NCBI RefSeq assembly: GCF_900445265.1
Contig: NZ_UFTA01000002.1
Span: 1,798,001-1,862,000, forward strand
Length of the DNA: 64,000 nucleotides
Origin: Anaerococcus octavius
GTDB lineage: Bacteria; Bacillota; Clostridia; Tissierellales; Peptoniphilaceae
Reading direction: 5' to 3'
The position numbers and the translations under genes were made by a program. Positions 1 to 7,959 of the stretch are shown piece after piece (positions within the stretch are counted from its first letter, which is position 1; the number at the start of each line of letters is the position of its first letter). Below the pieces are notes generated by a model that did not search any database, was not told where the DNA came from, and saw nothing but the letters and a program-made list of their open reading frames with translations.

Positions 1-147
1 CATTGTGCTCCACTTATTCATAAGCATTTTGCTACAGAAGATCAAGGTATAGTTAGATTTTCTTTTTCATATTTTAATAGTGAAGAAGAAATAGATGCTG
101 CTACAGATGCAGTAAAAGAAATAGCTGAAAACTATATGAATAAATAG
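1..147 (+). CDS. class V aminotransferase / cysteine desulfurase-like protein, C-terminal end only
   Basis: Frame 1 is open from the window edge to a TAG at 145-147 and encodes about 48 residues. The tail, with RFSFSYFNSEEEID near its middle, resembles the C terminus of class V (PLP-dependent) aminotransferases of the cysteine desulfurase type, in which a conserved Arg-x-Ser-x-x-x-[FY]-N stretch lies near the end. The rest of the gene, including the PLP lysine, is outside the window. Members of this group are often found beside selenium genes and could supply selenium or sulfur, which fits the selA-selB block downstream. The function is inferred from this short tail and from context only. Confidence 0.6.
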   Translation, partial: HCAPLIHKHFATEDQGIVRFSFSYFNSEEEIDAATDAVKEIAENYMNK

Positions 148-151
148 CTAT

Positions 152-187
152 AATAACCCATACTTAAATATGGGTTATTTTTTTAAA
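152..187 (+). terminator. rho-independent terminator
   Basis: The 10-bp perfect stem AATAACCCAT (152-161) / ATGGGTTATT (170-179) has an 8-base loop and runs into a T-rich tract. It ends the upstream aminotransferase transcript before the next gene. Confidence 0.85.
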
Positions 188-210
188 AATTTTTAAGAAG
201 GATATAAAAT

Positions 211-1452
211 ATGAGCGCACCAAGTATAAAGATGACCTCACTTTACCACTACAATGATCCCTTAGTAAATATTGCAAATTCAATAAATGCTTTTGAGTTA
301 TCTGCGGTTATTGTAAAAGGAGTGAGCGATAAAATAGAAAGAAAATTATATACTAGCGAAAAAACAGCACAAATGTGCCAGCAACTTGGGATAGATTGTG
401 CAATAGTAGCTATGGACTCTTGGGGAAATCATCATATAGATTTTACAACAGTTATGCATGAACTGGAAAATAGAAATATTCCGTGTTCCGGAATAACATT
501 TATGGGCAATATGGCTCCCCTAGTTATTAAATATGATAACGTAGATTCCATAGTAGATTTTGTAAAAAATAAATCAGGACTAGAATCAACAATTGTCGGA
601 GAAAACGACCTATCTACTGCAGATGTCAAAAAAGCATTTGCTCTTTTAAGTAAAAAATTAAAAAGTAGAAACTATAAGCTTAACAATAATCTTACAAAAA
701 TAAAATCTTTAGAAAAATTAATAAGATACTCTAAAGATATATCAGAAATAAAGCTAGGAAATAAAAATCAAATTATTGCTGATAATTTAATATTAAATAT
801 CGAGGAGCTTTTAGATATAAGTTATAATGAAGATATAGTAAGCAAAGTTAATATTAAAATTATAAATCCAGATCAAAAAAATATCTTTACCCACACAAAG
901 CTAGACTTTTTTCCTATAGCAACGAAAAAATCTGGCATATTAGGTACAGGTGAAACTATAGAATTAAATGGAATTTGCACAATGTTTACAGCATTTGAAG
1001 AAAATACTGGCTACGAACCTTGTAATATGGGATCATCCGAAGGCATTTTAAAGCAAAAAGTAGTTTTTGATAAAATAGGAACACCCCAAAATACAGATTA
1101 CATAATAAATATAGAAGTGATTATCAAAGAAGGCCGGGCTATGAAAGCAGATGGCATCATAGAAGCTTATAAAATTTCAGATAAAATAAGCCAGAAAATT
1201 CAAAATTTACTAAAAAATATAGATACATCAAGGCTAAATGCAAAAACATTTTATAATTTTAAAAAAGATTCAGCCTTAAAATTAGCGATTATAAAAGTAG
1301 TGTCAGGCTATGGATGTATGTATGATACATTTTTAAAAGCTACAGAACCTTGTGGAATCATAGGGGCAACAAATATTAGACAAATGGATAATATGCCTTT
1401 TTTACTAACAGCAAATGAAGTTATGGATGGAGCTATTAAACCCTTGCAATAA
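211..1452 (+). CDS. GrdE/PrdA-family reductase component B-like protein, permuted domain order (copy 1)
   Basis: This 413-residue protein belongs to the glycine/sarcosine/betaine reductase component B (GrdE) and D-proline reductase (PrdA) superfamily. Its N-terminal half (about residues 1-120, motif NHHIDFTTV) resembles the part of GrdE that follows the pyruvoyl-forming cysteine. Its C-terminal half (about 175-413, with LGTGETIELNG, SGYGCMYDTF and ANEVMDGAIKPLQ) resembles the part that precedes it. The protein ends where the GrdE cleavage-site cysteine would follow, so no proprotein site is visible. The start has a good ribosome site (AAGAAGGA, 8-base spacing). The product is clearly related to the next gene but more diverged: SSEG replaces SCDG in the NMGS motif. 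No signal peptide or in-frame TGA is present. A cytosolic redox or reductase-subunit role is inferred. Confidence 0.65.
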   Translation: MSAPSIKMTSLYHYNDPLVNIANSINAFELSAVIVKGVSDKIERKLYTSEKTAQMCQQLGIDCAIVAMDSWGNHHIDFTTVMHELENRNIPCSGITFMGNMAPLVIKYDNVDSIVDFVKNKSGLESTIVGENDLSTADVKKAFALLSKKLKSRNYKLNNNLTKIKSLEKLIRYSKDISEIKLGNKNQIIADNLILNIEELLDISYNEDIVSKVNIKIINPDQKNIFTHTKLDFFPIATKKSGILGTGETIELNGICTMFTAFEENTGYEPCNMGSSEGILKQKVVFDKIGTPQNTDYIINIEVIIKEGRAMKADGIIEAYKISDKISQKIQNLLKNIDTSRLNAKTFYNFKKDSALKLAIIKVVSGYGCMYDTFLKATEPCGIIGATNIRQMDNMPFLLTANEVMDGAIKPLQ

Positions 1453-1563
1453 TATTTACTAGTTAATTGTAGAAATCTTGTCAATAATATTGTAGATGAT
1501 ATAATATTAGTAGGTAAAACGTTTGTATAAAGATTAACACTTATTTATATATAGGAGGCAAAA

Positions 1564-2811
1564 ATGGGATTTGGCCCTAGTACAAAAATGACAACCATGC
1601 ATCATTATAGGTGTCCAATAGTAAATGTAGTTTCATCTTATGATGGATTAGAATTTGTAGGAGTAATTGCCAAGGGAGTAGCTGATAAGCAAGTTGATAA
1701 GGAAAGAACATCAGTAGAAACAGCCAAAATGGCCAAAGAATTAGGACTTGACGCCGCCATAGTAGCCCTAGACGGCTGGGGCAACCACCACATAGATTTT
1801 ACAACTGTAATAGGTGAGCTAGAAAAAAATGGTATAGCAACAGCGGGTTTATCTTTCATAGGCCAACAAGCAACCTTTGTTTCTACAAATGAATATGTAG
1901 ATTTAGTAATAGACTACAACAAAACGGAAGCAGGTGTTGAAACCCAAGTTTTGGGAGAAAACTCTCTAGCAGAAATAGATGCTATGAAAGCTATGGTTGA
2001 ACTTAGAAAGAAAATGGCTAAACGTGGCAAAAAATGGGATAAGAAAAAAGATCCAAATGAGAAGAAAGAAGTCAAGCTTACAAAAGACTACATAAATATA
2101 AAAGAAGTAAAATTTGGTGAAGAAAACAAAATAGACGGCCATACACTAATCATAGATGAAAATATAGCAATAGATGCCCTAGAAGGACAAGAGAGAATCA
2201 TCGACATGAGTGTAGACATTATAAAACCAGGTGATTACAAAAAAGAAGCCAACACCAACCTAGATATTATGCCAATAGCAGGCAAAAAATCAGGCAAACT
2301 TGGTGAAGGTGAAACAGTCGAACTAAGGGGCGTAGTAGCCATGATAACAGGAGTAGAAGAAGCCTACGACCTCCAACCTGCTAATATGGGATCATGTGAT
2401 GGCACTCTAGAAGAAAAAATAAGCTTTGACAAACCAGGTACCCCATCTGTAGATGATTATATATTCCATATAGATTTTACCTTCAAAGAAGGCGAAGGCA
2501 GGACAGCAGATGGTATAATCACTGCCCATAAAATAGCCGACCAAATAATAGGGAAAATAAGAGAAGTTTTAAAATCCTATGATGGAAAATATGACCAAGT
2601 AAAAGACTTTTACAATATAAAAAGACCAGGAAAATACAAGATAGGCATAGTAAAAGTAGTCTCAGGTGTAGGATGTATGTACGATACATTTACAAAAGCA
2701 GATGAACCAGCAGGAATAATCGGTGGAGATAATATAAGACTTGGAAAAAATAGCCCAGTATTTTTAACACCAAATGAGGCGCGCGATGGGGGTATACATT
2801 CACTCTATTAA
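1564..2811 (+). CDS. GrdE/PrdA-family reductase component B-like protein, permuted domain order (copy 2)
   Basis: This 415-residue paralogue of the preceding protein starts at an ATG behind AGGAGG. Shared landmarks are WGNHHIDFTTV near residue 75, KFGEENKIDGHTL near 185, AGKKSGKLGEGETVELRG near 240, NMGSCDG near 275, SGVGCMYDTF near 370, and a C-terminal LTPNEARDGGIHSLY. As in copy 1, the block that in GrdE lies just before the pyruvoyl cysteine is the C terminus here, and the block that follows it is the N terminus. Codon choice (many GCC, ACC, GGC) is more biased than in copy 1, which suggests higher expression. The two genes are 111 bp apart and probably share a function. Which substrate is reduced, and whether a selenoprotein partner is involved, cannot be read from the window. 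Confidence 0.65.
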   Translation: MGFGPSTKMTTMHHYRCPIVNVVSSYDGLEFVGVIAKGVADKQVDKERTSVETAKMAKELGLDAAIVALDGWGNHHIDFTTVIGELEKNGIATAGLSFIGQQATFVSTNEYVDLVIDYNKTEAGVETQVLGENSLAEIDAMKAMVELRKKMAKRGKKWDKKKDPNEKKEVKLTKDYINIKEVKFGEENKIDGHTLIIDENIAIDALEGQERIIDMSVDIIKPGDYKKEANTNLDIMPIAGKKSGKLGEGETVELRGVVAMITGVEEAYDLQPANMGSCDGTLEEKISFDKPGTPSVDDYIFHIDFTFKEGEGRTADGIITAHKIADQIIGKIREVLKSYDGKYDQVKDFYNIKRPGKYKIGIVKVVSGVGCMYDTFTKADEPAGIIGGDNIRLGKNSPVFLTPNEARDGGIHSLY

Positions 2812-2827
2812 AATAAATGAAAATTTT

Positions 2828-2857
2828 AAGCATTTGCGTAAAGCAAGTGCTTTTTTT
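2828..2857 (+). terminator. rho-independent terminator
   Basis: The stem AAGCATTTGC (2828-2837) / GCAAGTGCTT (2843-2852), with one T-G wobble, is followed by seven T. It lies 17 bases after the second GrdE-like gene. Confidence 0.85.
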
Positions 2858-3476
2858 ATGGATTAAGCTAGTCAATATAATATAAAACTATAATAGTGCT
2901 GTATTTTTAAGATAGATTAACAATCAAAGTTTATTAAACACATGCCTCCAAAAAAGATTTCTCCATTCCGCTAGCGCTCCAGTCGAAATGACAATAGGGA
3001 AGGCATAGTTTTATGATGATACTAATCTTATAAACCTAATGAATTTACAATAAGTATATAAGACCAGTGTCTTAAAACAAAGCAGTTATACTATTGTCAT
3101 CTCGAGCGTAGCCGAGAGATCTACCTATGAGTCAGGCATTCTAAACCGTAGTTATTATAATTTATAAATCATTAATAAACTAATAAATTTTAAAACTAGT
3201 GTTCAAAAGCCGCATAAAGCAAAGAAAGATTTCTCCATTCCGTTATCACTCCAGTCGAAATGACAATAGGGAAGGCATAGTTTTATGATGATACTAATCT
3301 TATAAACCTAATGAATTGACAATAAGTAAATAAGACCAATATCTTCAAACAAAGCTCACCACCTCTTTGTCATCTCGAGCGTAGCCGAGAGATCTACCTA
3401 AAAATCATACATCCCATACCGCAGACAATATCTAAATATATTTATAAACTTTTACCAAAAACTCCCCGTTACTTTG
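2858..3476. repeat. intergenic dispersed-repeat cluster 1 (two A units, two B units, tandemly duplicated)
   Basis: No gene is seen here. Four copies of the dispersed palindromic repeat occur: A units (AGATTTCTCC to GACAAT) at 2955-2996 and 3227-3268, and B units, the inverse orientation (ATTGTCATCTCGA to GATCTAC), at 3092-3126 and 3367-3399. The whole A-spacer-B block, including the unrelated spacer, is duplicated with a period near 273 bp (2955 to 3227, 3092 to 3367), so this is a tandem duplication of a composite unit. The B units carry a conserved tail (GAGTCAGGCAT). Confidence 0.9.
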
Positions 3477-3504
3477 TTACAAATTTAGTAAAATATTGTA
3501 TAAT
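3477..3504 (+). promoter_or_regulatory. sigma-A type promoter of selA-selB
   Basis: TTACAA (3477-3482), 16 bases, TATAAT (3499-3504). The expected start point lies just upstream of the GGAGG ribosome site at 3515-3519, giving a very short leader. Confidence 0.65.
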
Positions 3505-3523
3505 AACCATATATGGAGGCAGT

Positions 3524-4876
3524 ATGGAAAATTTATATAAAAAATTACCTCAAATGAATGAGATTTTAAATAGATATGATGAAAATCCTGTAATTGTAAA
3601 AGATATTGCAAATAGCGTTTTGGATGATTATCGAGCTAAAATTGCTAATAAAGTAGATTTTGAAACTGAGGATATATACTCTGATATAGATAGTATGATA
3701 AATTCTTACACTCCTTATTCACTTTATAATGTGATAAATGCAACTGGTGTTATTTTGCATACTAATTTAGGTCGTGCGGTTTTATCCCGAAAATCCCTTG
3801 AACGTATAGAAAAAATCGGGTCTAGCTATTCAAATTTGGAATACGATGTAAAAAAAGGTGCCCGTGGATCTCGCTACACTCACTTGGTCGATATTGTTAA
3901 AAAACTTACTGGAGCAGAGGATGCCCTTATTGTAAATAACAATGCTGCGGCAGTTTTTTTGGTTTTAAATACCTTTTGCCAAGGTAAAAATGCCCTTATT
4001 TCTCGTGGAGAACTTGTTGAAATAGGTGGTTCATTCCGTATTTCAGAAATTATGAAAAAATCAGGTGCCAATATTATTGAAGTGGGTGCTACAAATAGAA
4101 CTCATCTTTATGATTATGAAAATGAAATCGATGATGAAAACTTATCTGCAATCGTAAAAGTCCACAAATCAAACTTCCAGATGGTGGGTTATAACGAATC
4201 TGTAGATACTAAAGACCTTAAAGAATTAATTGCAGATCGTGATATCCTTCTTTACGAAGACCTAGGAAGTGGATCTTTAATCGACCTTACTCCTTATGGC
4301 TATTCCTACGAAAAAACAGTGGGTGATTGTCTAAATGATGGGATAGATTTAGTAAGCTTTTCTTGTGATAAATTAATCGGTGGCTCCCAAGCAGGGATTA
4401 TAGTGGGTAAAAAAGAATACATAGCAGAAATGAAAAAAAATCAACTTCTAAGAGCCTTTAGAGTAGATAAACTTACCCTTGCTTCAGTTGAAGCGACTCT
4501 TATAGAATATTTAGATTTTGAAACTATGAAAGAAGAAAATCCAACTATTAGAATGATTACAGAAGATGAGGATACTACTAAAAAAAGATGTCAAAAACTT
4601 CTAAGAAAAATTCAAAAAATAAAGGACGTAGATGCAGAGATAATTGAAAGTGAAGGAAAAATCGGAGGTGGTTCATATCCGCTAGATATAAAGAAAACTT
4701 ATTCCATAAAAATAAGTGATCCTAATATTACAAAACTAGAAAGACAGCTAAGATTATCAGACTATCATATAATTTCAACAGTTCATGATGGTAATCTTTA
4801 TTTAAATGCTCTAACTATTTTTGATAAGCAAATAGATGATATTTACGAAACTTTAAAGGAATACTATGAAAAATAA
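3524..4876 (+). CDS. selA: L-seryl-tRNA(Sec) selenium transferase
   Basis: SelA is a PLP enzyme that converts Ser-tRNA(Sec) to Sec-tRNA(Sec) using selenophosphate. The 450-residue length matches the family. An N-terminal helical domain (about 1-70) precedes the aminotransferase fold, which begins with INATGVILHTNLGRA. The PLP lysine is K283 in SFSCDKLIGGSQAG. The ATG has GGAGG four bases upstream. The gene overlaps selB by 11 bp and is co-transcribed with it, and tRNA-Sec follows, so the three dedicated parts of Sec incorporation lie together. selD is not in the window. Confidence 0.97.
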   Translation: MENLYKKLPQMNEILNRYDENPVIVKDIANSVLDDYRAKIANKVDFETEDIYSDIDSMINSYTPYSLYNVINATGVILHTNLGRAVLSRKSLERIEKIGSSYSNLEYDVKKGARGSRYTHLVDIVKKLTGAEDALIVNNNAAAVFLVLNTFCQGKNALISRGELVEIGGSFRISEIMKKSGANIIEVGATNRTHLYDYENEIDDENLSAIVKVHKSNFQMVGYNESVDTKDLKELIADRDILLYEDLGSGSLIDLTPYGYSYEKTVGDCLNDGIDLVSFSCDKLIGGSQAGIIVGKKEYIAEMKKNQLLRAFRVDKLTLASVEATLIEYLDFETMKEENPTIRMITEDEDTTKKRCQKLLRKIQKIKDVDAEIIESEGKIGGGSYPLDIKKTYSIKISDPNITKLERQLRLSDYHIISTVHDGNLYLNALTIFDKQIDDIYETLKEYYEK

Positions 4877-6725
4877 TTATATAATAGGTACAGCAGGTCA
4901 TATAGATCATGGTAAAACAACCTTGATCAAGGCTCTTACTGGCAATGAAACTGACAAGTTAAAAGAGGAAAAAGAACGTGGTATATCCATAAATTTGGGT
5001 TTTACCGCACTAGACCTATCAAATGGCGAAAGAGCTGGTATTATTGATGTACCAGGGCACGAAAATTTTATAAAAAATATGATGGCAGGAGTAGTTGGTA
5101 TAGATATTATTTTGCTAGTAATAGCTGCAGATGATGGAGTAATGCCACAAACTATAGAGCATGCTCAAATTCTCCATTATATGGGAGTAGATAATGCAAT
5201 AATTGTAATTAGCAAAAAAAATATGGTGACAGAAGATATGCTAGACCTTGTAAAAGCTGATATAGAAATGTCTTTTAAAGATACCATATTAGAAGATGCT
5301 CCAATTATAGCCGTTGACTCAGTTTCTGGAGAAAATATAGATCAACTAAAAACTCTTATAGAAGAAAAAATTTTAACAACAGAGAAAAAAGAAGATAGCA
5401 AATCCATGAGGATGAATATAGATAGGTCCTTTACCCTTAAAGGTATAGGAACAATTATAACAGGAACTCTTACCGAGGGAGAAATCTATAAAGATCATGA
5501 ATATATGCTCTACCCATCTGGTAAAAAAGTAAAAATAAGGTCAATAGAAAATCATGATGTGCCAATAGAAGTTGCCCACAAAGGTCAAAGAATTGCCCTA
5601 AATCTATCAAACATTTCTTCAAATGAAATCGAACGTGGAGATATTATTGCCCAAAATGATTCCCTTATAAGAGTCAAAAATGTACAAACTAAACTTTCCC
5701 TATCCAAATTTGATGATATAGAAATTGAACATTGGACTAGAGTAAGGTTTTTCCATGGAACAAAAGAAGTCCTAGCAAGAGCGGTGCCACTTGACCAAAA
5801 AGAGATAAAAGCAAATCAAACTGCCCTTTGCGAATTTCGTTTAGAAGAAAATATTTTTGTAAAAAGAGGCGATAAATTTGTCATCAGATCATATTCACCG
5901 GTAAAAACTATTGGTGGTGGAGAAATAATCGATACAAATAGCCAAAATCACACAGTAAACTCCACAGACTATGTGTCTTACCTAAAAAATAAGGAAGAAT
6001 TTACAGAAATCGATGAGATAATAGACTTTTTAGATACATTTAAAACTGAAGAAGAAATCTACACCCACATGGGCATCGAAAAGTCAGCCTTAGAAGAAGA
6101 TTTAAAGCAAATGGTAGCCAATAATGATATTCAAATACTGGGAGAATCATATATAGCTAGTCAAAGCCTAGAAAAAATAGCGACAGATATTAGCCAAATA
6201 GTCAAAGACTACCATAAAGAAAATCCTTTAGATGAGGGAATCTCAAAAGAAGAGCTAAGGCAAAAACTAGATTTAAAACTAGATAGCAAAGATTTTGAAG
6301 CTATGCTAAAAAATAAAATATTAACCAAGCATATCATGCTCCAAAAAGGTTATGTAAAGGATAAAAACTTTGCCATAAGCCTTGCCAAAGACCAAAATAG
6401 AATCAATGAACTAATAGAACAAATTAAGGCAAATGAGCCAAAACTATCCAAAGAATCAGATGTATTTTATGAAAAAGATAAAGATCTATTAGCCTTTTTA
6501 CTAAAAAATGATTTGGTAAAAATCGATGAATTTGTAATAAGAAATGAATATTATACAAAATTAGTAGATACGGTAAAAGAATATTTTAAGGATAATGATA
6601 AGCTAGAAGCCAAGGAATTTAGAGATATATCAGGACTAAGTCGTAATCAAGCTATAGTGATATTAGAATACTTAGATAGGAAAAATATTACAAAAAGAGT
6701 AGATGATTATAGAATATTACTTTAG
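4866..6725 (+). CDS. selB: selenocysteine-specific translation elongation factor
   Basis: SelB is the GTPase that delivers Sec-tRNA(Sec) to UGA codons marked by a SECIS hairpin. It has 619 residues, close to the usual length. The G1 loop is GTAGHIDHGKTT (about residues 8-19), G3 is DVPGHE, and EF-Tu-like beta-barrel domains follow to about residue 350. The C-terminal part (about 370-619) matches the winged-helix repeats that bind SECIS RNA. It starts inside selA (11-bp overlap), indicating translational coupling. The stop codon ends one base before the 3' end of the convergent tRNA-Sec gene. Confidence 0.97.
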   Translation: MKNNYIIGTAGHIDHGKTTLIKALTGNETDKLKEEKERGISINLGFTALDLSNGERAGIIDVPGHENFIKNMMAGVVGIDIILLVIAADDGVMPQTIEHAQILHYMGVDNAIIVISKKNMVTEDMLDLVKADIEMSFKDTILEDAPIIAVDSVSGENIDQLKTLIEEKILTTEKKEDSKSMRMNIDRSFTLKGIGTIITGTLTEGEIYKDHEYMLYPSGKKVKIRSIENHDVPIEVAHKGQRIALNLSNISSNEIERGDIIAQNDSLIRVKNVQTKLSLSKFDDIEIEHWTRVRFFHGTKEVLARAVPLDQKEIKANQTALCEFRLEENIFVKRGDKFVIRSYSPVKTIGGGEIIDTNSQNHTVNSTDYVSYLKNKEEFTEIDEIIDFLDTFKTEEEIYTHMGIEKSALEEDLKQMVANNDIQILGESYIASQSLEKIATDISQIVKDYHKENPLDEGISKEELRQKLDLKLDSKDFEAMLKNKILTKHIMLQKGYVKDKNFAISLAKDQNRINELIEQIKANEPKLSKESDVFYEKDKDLLAFLLKNDLVKIDEFVIRNEYYTKLVDTVKEYFKDNDKLEAKEFRDISGLSRNQAIVILEYLDRKNITKRVDDYRILL

Positions 6726-6820
6726 TGGCGAGAGCGTGTAGGAATCGAACCTACCCGAGAAGTACACTTCTCACAACGGTTTTGAAGACCGCAGAGCACA
6801 CCAGACACTCATCCGCTCCC
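6726..6820 (-). tRNA. selC: tRNA-Sec (anticodon UCA)
   Basis: Read on the minus strand, this 95-nt gene begins GGGAGCGG and ends with encoded CCA. The anticodon loop is CTTCAAA (anticodon TCA), the T arm is GTAGG-TTCGATT-CCTAC, and the long variable arm is GAGAAGTG-TACTTCTC. The extended acceptor stem and long extra arm are those of selenocysteine tRNA. Its 3' end lies against the selB stop codon with no intervening base, in convergent orientation. Confidence 0.95.
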
Positions 6821-6835
6821 ATACGTGCACCTTAT

Positions 6836-6863
6836 ATTATAACACAAGTTGCTAAGAAATCAA
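6836..6863 (-). promoter_or_regulatory. promoter of tRNA-Sec
   Basis: On the minus strand TTGATT (6858-6863), 16 bases, TATAAT (6836-6841), about 16 bases upstream of the tRNA 5' end. Confidence 0.75.
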
Positions 6864-6923
6864 CAAAATTTATCACTTGCAGTAAAATAATAAGATGATA
6901 TAGACAGAAAATTTAATAAAATC

Positions 6924-6976
6924 AAAAGCTCACAAAAGCTAATAAACCAATACTTAGCCAAAAGTGAGCTTTTTTT
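6924..6976 (+). terminator. terminator hairpin downstream of selB / tRNA-Sec
   Basis: AAAAGCTCAC (6924-6933) pairs with GTGAGCTTTT (6964-6973) around a 30-base loop that holds a smaller GCTAA/TTAGC stem, followed by seven T. It is the first terminator on the plus strand after selB, so it probably ends the selAB transcript after this has run antisense through tRNA-Sec. A weak promoter-like pair (TTGCAG 6877, TATAGA 6899) just upstream leaves open a small RNA of its own. Confidence 0.65.
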
Positions 6977-7035
6977 ATGTAAAAAATTCGGGAAAAATCA
7001 TAGCGGATTTCTATATATAAGTAGGAGGTGATGAA

Positions 7036-7110
7036 ATGACAAAAATCTTAATCTATAAAGAAGAAAAAACAGATGAAAAAGATAAAAAAGATGATAAAGA
7101 TTGTAAGTAA
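7036..7110 (+). CDS. 24-residue charged peptide, unknown
   Basis: A short frame starts at an ATG six bases after a perfect AGGAGGTG ribosome site and ends at TAA. The peptide begins MTKILIYKEEK and continues as an Asp/Lys-rich tail ending DCK. No family is recognised. The strong ribosome site is the main support. Its place before a YvrJ-like peptide and an endolysin would suit a leftover phage gene. Two still shorter frames downstream (about 7135-7194) are not convincing. Confidence 0.4.
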   Translation: MTKILIYKEEKTDEKDKKDDKDCK

Positions 7111-7821
7111 AGAAAGGAGGAGGCAAAGAAATTTTGCTGGTAAGGATATTTAATGGATTTTAAAGGATGTGAGTTTTATCAAGTTAATAGCTAAGGGCTA
7201 GTAAAATCATAAACCAAAGAAAGATTTCTCCATTCCGTTACCACTCCAGTCGAAATGACAATAGGTAGGGCTTTAAACAATCAAGTTTAAAATCATACAC
7301 ACACAACACTTGGAAATCAATAACTAAGATCATAATCTAAATATGAAGAATGCCCCTTTATTGTCATCTCGAGCTCAGCCGAGAGATCTACCCCAGAGTC
7401 AGACATTCCTAACCGTAGCTATTCAAATAATATTAATAAAATAAAAACTACGTTTATCAAATCATAAACTACAAAAAGATTTCTCCACTCCAAAGCCCAA
7501 AGTCTATTCTAGTCGAAATGACAATGGGGGATTGTAGCCTTATTAAAAAAACAATTTTACCAACCCAACACTTGGAAATCAATAACTAAGACCATAATCT
7601 AAATACGAAGAATATCCTCTATTGTCATTTCGACCGTAGCAAAGCGGAGTGGAGAAATCTACCTAAGAGCCAGATATTCCTAACCGCAGCTATTAGCAAC
7701 AATAAAAACAATATCCAAAATCAACTTCCTTACCACAACAACTCCAAACTTTATGGATTAAAAAAATAAGCATGCAAGCTTATCTAATCTTTCCATATCT
7801 TATAAACCGCCACAAAAAATT
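7111..7821. repeat. intergenic dispersed-repeat cluster 2
   Basis: Four repeat units alternate in orientation: A at 7222-7262, B at 7360-7391, A at 7477-7525, B at 7621-7663. The last B copy is the long form with CGACCGTAGCAAAGCGGAGTG inserted between the ends. The spacers share AACACTTGGAAATCAATAAC (before 7360 and before 7621), so the composite block is again duplicated, here with a period near 260 bp. No gene is visible apart from very short frames. Confidence 0.88.
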
Positions 7822-7950
7822 ATGGATATTACCAAACTAATCGGCGACCTTGGCTTTCCTATAGTGGTTAGCCTTATACTAATATACAGATTAGATTATA
7901 AACTTGATCAAATTCTAAAAGAAATTAGAGAAATAAAAAATGAAAAATAA
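7822..7950 (+). CDS. YvrJ family small membrane peptide (phage-type)
   Basis: The 42-residue product starts MDITKLIGDLGFPIVVSLIL and continues with one hydrophobic segment (about 10-22) and a charged amphipathic tail ending EIKNEK. This matches the YvrJ family of short proteins often found beside holin and lysin genes in Firmicute prophages. It lies 9 bp before the endolysin gene, as in phage lysis cassettes. No clear ribosome site precedes the ATG, so expression is uncertain and it may be a relic. Confidence 0.65.
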   Translation: MDITKLIGDLGFPIVVSLILIYRLDYKLDQILKEIREIKNEK

Positions 7951-7959
7951 AGGAGATTT

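Noticed and set aside
211..2811. Selenocysteine codons in the GrdE-like genes
   Set aside because: Both frames run without in-frame TGA from start to stop, so these are not selenoproteins despite the sel genes nearby.
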